In this document: piece after piece, positions 61,594-64,000 of the stretch
Layout of the letters: each line of letters starts with the position of its first letter
How positions within the stretch are numbered: position 1 is the first letter of the stretch
IMG/VR virus record: IMGVR_UViG_3300025030_000058
Coordinates: 1-64,000 of that record
Direction: 5' to 3' (one strand)
Origin: a virus
DNA length: 64,000 nucleotides
The notes under the pieces: generated by a model
The model's input: only the letters and a program-made list of their open reading frames with translations
The model's database searches: none
Told to the model about the DNA's origin: nothing
Translations under genes and position numbers: made by a program

Positions 61594-63849
61594 CTATCGG
61601 TACAGACCGTTGAAGCCCAGCGGGCCATTCGACCAGGACCCTATAGCCGCCTCAATAACGTCTCCCGTGTGCAGAAACCCCTTAAAGGGATATGGGCCGT
61701 AGAAGAACGTCGTCGGAACGGATTGGACCGTGTAGGACAGAGAGACCTCATCCAAGTCACGGGACATAACCTCAAATCGTAAGATGCTATTAAGCAAGGC
61801 TTCCCGATTTTTACACCCCACTACAATCTCCACGAGGTCGCCTTGGTTTGGGTGAGAGTTGCCGAGCACAACCTCATCCGTCCCCATAAAGGCAAGGGAT
61901 CCAAATGTCGGGGAGCCTCCCTGTGTCCAGAACAGGATTTTAGTCCCTGCCGAAGGCTTGTTGACGACCGACCCAGCAGTCCGATACGTGGAGTTGTCTG
62001 CGTCGTACGTGTGCAGAGGAATATAGTTATCGTTGCCCATCAAGGGGTTGGCGACGATATCGTTGTACGCGACTCCAACCGTAGCGGTTACCCCAGGATC
62101 AGCAGGGTATTTATTGGAGTATTTCCCTGTTCCTGTTCCCCAGGTCCCACCATAAGAACCGTCAAGCGAGGTTGCCGGGAGCATTTGATAAATAGGGTTT
62201 CCACCTGACAGCCCGAGATAATTGATATCATGGGTGGTCAGCCCTAGCTTATCATGCACGAGTTTCGGGAAGGACACGGCGGCAATCCAGGCGGGATATT
62301 GTGCGGAATAGGAACGCAGAAGGAACCGAAAGCTACCTGTAGGTATGAACATCCAGCGCACGGCGGTTCCGCCCGTTAAGGTAGCCGTAGAATTTCCCAA
62401 CCCTCTGCGCGTCACATGGAATTTCGCGGTTGTGCCCGAACCGGTATAGCTGTCGTAAAACATAATCTCGTGGTCATACGGCGCGAAGTCTCGGATAATA
62501 TACAAATACCCGATGCTGTTCCAAGACATATCGCCCGCCGTCAGATTGGTTAATTCCCAGTTTCCGCGCCCCAAGTAAGTGAGATCAATGGTGTCGGATC
62601 TCCATGTGGTTGTATACAAGTTGCCAGGAGATTCATCCATCCATTCCCGGCTACTGACATAACGCGCCCATTTTTCCAGCAATGTGGACCGCTGTTTGAC
62701 GTATAGGATGAACCGGGCGTAGTAGTTCGTCCATGCGGCTTTGGTCTCGGAGAGAATATCCGTCGGTTGCCAAATACCCCCCGCAATATCGCCGTACGTG
62801 TCATGGAAGAAATCCAAGTTGCTCCCCGCATTGCCAAAGCCCCAATCCCGCATGTAGGGGATGCTGGCCTGAATGGCTGGGAACACGCCCCGATTGAATT
62901 TGAGTTTCATCTTCAACCAGTCCAGGATATCCCGCCATTCCCCCGTCGCAGACCCATCGTTTTGAAGCACCCACACACCGCTGTTAACGTCCAGGTTCAC
63001 TTCGTCCGTGATGTCGGGGCGCATGTAGAGGGAGATGAACGTTTCCCCCACCTGCGCGGGATTCTCCGAGGCGTCGTAGGTTGTGTCACTGACGCCGCTC
63101 CATCCGAAGATGCTATTCGCCGTGCCCGTGGACTTCACTACGATCTGCGGACGGGTCCCCGTCGGCCCCGTTGGTTGCCGGGAGAATAGTGCCAAGTGAT
63201 GATGACCGGAGGTTTCCACGAAATCAAAGGCTCCGATTTTAGCCATGTCGGACGCAAATGAGGGGATATTTTCCACCGTGTCCAGGACTTCGCAGATGCA
63301 CCGGATCACTTCCCGCATGGGAACGTCCCCCGTCAGCGGGGCACCACCAGCATCGTTGAAGTTGATGGTCTGATTCCCTCCGCCATTGATGGCGACGATG
63401 AGTGTTTCCCCGCCCATGAACGAATAGCAATATTCACTACCAACCAGGGTGGCTTCCGTCGGGGCTACGCCCAACGCCGCCTTCGGGTGATAGATACCGC
63501 TGTAGACGCGGGAACGGGTCAGAAACGCCCATGTGGCTCCCGTCCAATAGTAGATATCTTGGTCGTTACTCCCGTTGGCTCCTAATTTAGTCTTGATCCA
63601 TACCGCCTTCTGTGCATCGGGGACGGCGGGAATCAATCCCGTTCCGGAGGGTTCCGTTGGAGTGATATACACGTTGCCCAGAATGAACCGCTGGTAGAGC
63701 CACTCACTGCGCTGCGCCTCATCCTCGACAGGCAGGTTGTCATACGTGGACACATACGGGTCGGAGGACACAAACTCCTCGACCGTGGCGGGCCAGTTGT
63801 CATTGCGGGCTTCCGTGATAATGGCGCTGGGGTCATACGGGATAGTCAT
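61594..63849 (-). CDS. Large virion protein, probably tail or baseplate
   Basis: 751 residues, beta-rich with many Gly, Thr, Tyr and Trp and no enzyme motif. The N-terminal NVYITPTEPSGTGLIP and DQDIYYWTGATWAFLTRSR resemble tail-fibre carrier or baseplate wedge proteins. GGNQTINFNDAGG and GTANSIFGWSG are repeats typical of attachment proteins. SD AGGACTGACA is moderate. It follows a baseplate-like gene, so a receptor-binding or baseplate role is likely. Confidence 0.6.
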   Translation of the reverse strand: MTIPYDPSAIITEARNDNWPATVEEFVSSDPYVSTYDNLPVEDEAQRSEWLYQRFILGNVYITPTEPSGTGLIPAVPDAQKAVWIKTKLGANGSNDQDIYYWTGATWAFLTRSRVYSGIYHPKAALGVAPTEATLVGSEYCYSFMGGETLIVAINGGGNQTINFNDAGGAPLTGDVPMREVIRCICEVLDTVENIPSFASDMAKIGAFDFVETSGHHHLALFSRQPTGPTGTRPQIVVKSTGTANSIFGWSGVSDTTYDASENPAQVGETFISLYMRPDITDEVNLDVNSGVWVLQNDGSATGEWRDILDWLKMKLKFNRGVFPAIQASIPYMRDWGFGNAGSNLDFFHDTYGDIAGGIWQPTDILSETKAAWTNYYARFILYVKQRSTLLEKWARYVSSREWMDESPGNLYTTTWRSDTIDLTYLGRGNWELTNLTAGDMSWNSIGYLYIIRDFAPYDHEIMFYDSYTGSGTTAKFHVTRRGLGNSTATLTGGTAVRWMFIPTGSFRFLLRSYSAQYPAWIAAVSFPKLVHDKLGLTTHDINYLGLSGGNPIYQMLPATSLDGSYGGTWGTGTGKYSNKYPADPGVTATVGVAYNDIVANPLMGNDNYIPLHTYDADNSTYRTAGSVVNKPSAGTKILFWTQGGSPTFGSLAFMGTDEVVLGNSHPNQGDLVEIVVGCKNREALLNSILRFEVMSRDLDEVSLSYTVQSVPTTFFYGPYPFKGFLHTGDVIEAAIGSWSNGPLGFNGLYR

Positions 63850-63858
63850 TGTCAGTCC

Positions 63859-64000
63859 TTAAAACTGAATTTCCCACGTGTAGATGAGGGAGATGGCATC
63901 GGTTTTAGTTACGTCTGGATGTGTTGTGCGGGAAAAGAGTATATCATAGGCCGCCGCGTTGTCACAGAACAGCCCCGCCTCGGACAGCACGGTGGAATCG
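63859..64000 (-). CDS. Baseplate/tail protein, C-terminal end only
   Basis: 47 codons visible, entering from the right edge. STVLSEAGLFCDNAAAYDIL, then TKTDAISLIYTWEIQF and stop. This matches the typical end of phage tail or baseplate proteins (SEAGLF ... K-T-D ... V/I-x-W-x-I-x-F). Ten bases separate its stop from the next ATG. Confidence 0.6.
   Translation of the reverse strand, partial: DSTVLSEAGLFCDNAAAYDILFSRTTHPDVTKTDAISLIYTWEIQF

Noticed and set aside
1-64000. tRNA genes, CRISPR arrays, insertion sequences, integrase, attachment sites
   Set aside because: None recognised by eye. A tRNAscan and repeat search would be decisive; no cloverleaf, repeat-spacer pattern or transposase was seen.

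Overview
This window is a dense, one-directional piece of a tailed double-stranded DNA phage genome. Every gene I can support lies on the minus strand, so transcription runs from position 64000 towards 1. Most neighbours overlap by 1-4 bases (ATGA, GTGA, TAATG, TGATG). The head genes look myovirus-like, related to the T4 superfamily: a gp20-like portal, a gp23-like capsid candidate and a terminase. The replication set is gp46/gp47-like, with a family A DNA polymerase fused to a uracil-DNA glycosylase, a primase, a DnaB-like helicase and a UvsW-like helicase. I see no integrase or repressor, which fits a lytic phage. The host cannot be named. Lipoprotein signals, sigma70-type promoters and strong Shine-Dalgarno (SD) sites indicate a bacterium. 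I recognised no tRNA gene and no CRISPR array.

Layout in the direction of transcription. 64000-53451 is a structural and lysis block: a baseplate-like fragment, a large virion protein, a small membrane protein, an M15 peptidase endolysin, then about ten small to medium proteins. Nearly all of these ten carry the same short motif (hydrophobic-V/T/L-D-x-L-L-x-E). The motif resembles a T4-type prohead-protease cleavage or capsid-targeting signal. 53450-52620 is an unusual non-coding region with several strong stem-loops. 52583-37534 is replication and recombination: HU, UvsW, helicase, primase, UDG-PolA, an SSB-like protein, SbcD/gp47, SbcC/gp46, a nuclease and a NYN protein. 37567-13029 is an accessory region of many small zinc-binding or membrane proteins, two DNA methyltransferases, a nucleotidyltransferase, a nucleoside deoxyribosyltransferase-like protein, a proteasome-like protein, a broken DHH phosphoesterase, a Thg1 remnant, a sigma-factor-like protein and a lytic transglycosylase. 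12882-2846 is head assembly: a capsid protein candidate, QueE interrupted by an intein, GroES, terminase, portal, HU and a MuF-like protein. 2849-1 holds small virion or lipoprotein genes and the start of a pectin-lyase-like tailspike.

Regulation. Twelve sites share the -35 box TTGACAAA with a sigma70 -10 box. Eleven lie at 13-53 kb, in front of accessory and replication genes, and one at about 1 kb. The structural blocks at 53-64 kb and 2-13 kb have none. This suggests host-polymerase early promoters and a different late system, perhaps using the phage sigma-like protein at 32876-33589. Four of the promoters place the ATG only 6-7 bases after the -10 box, implying leaderless messages.

The main discoveries to follow up are the intein inside the radical-SAM cysteine motif of QueE, the shared cleavage-like motif in the head-region proteins, and the structured non-coding region at 52.6-53.4 kb.
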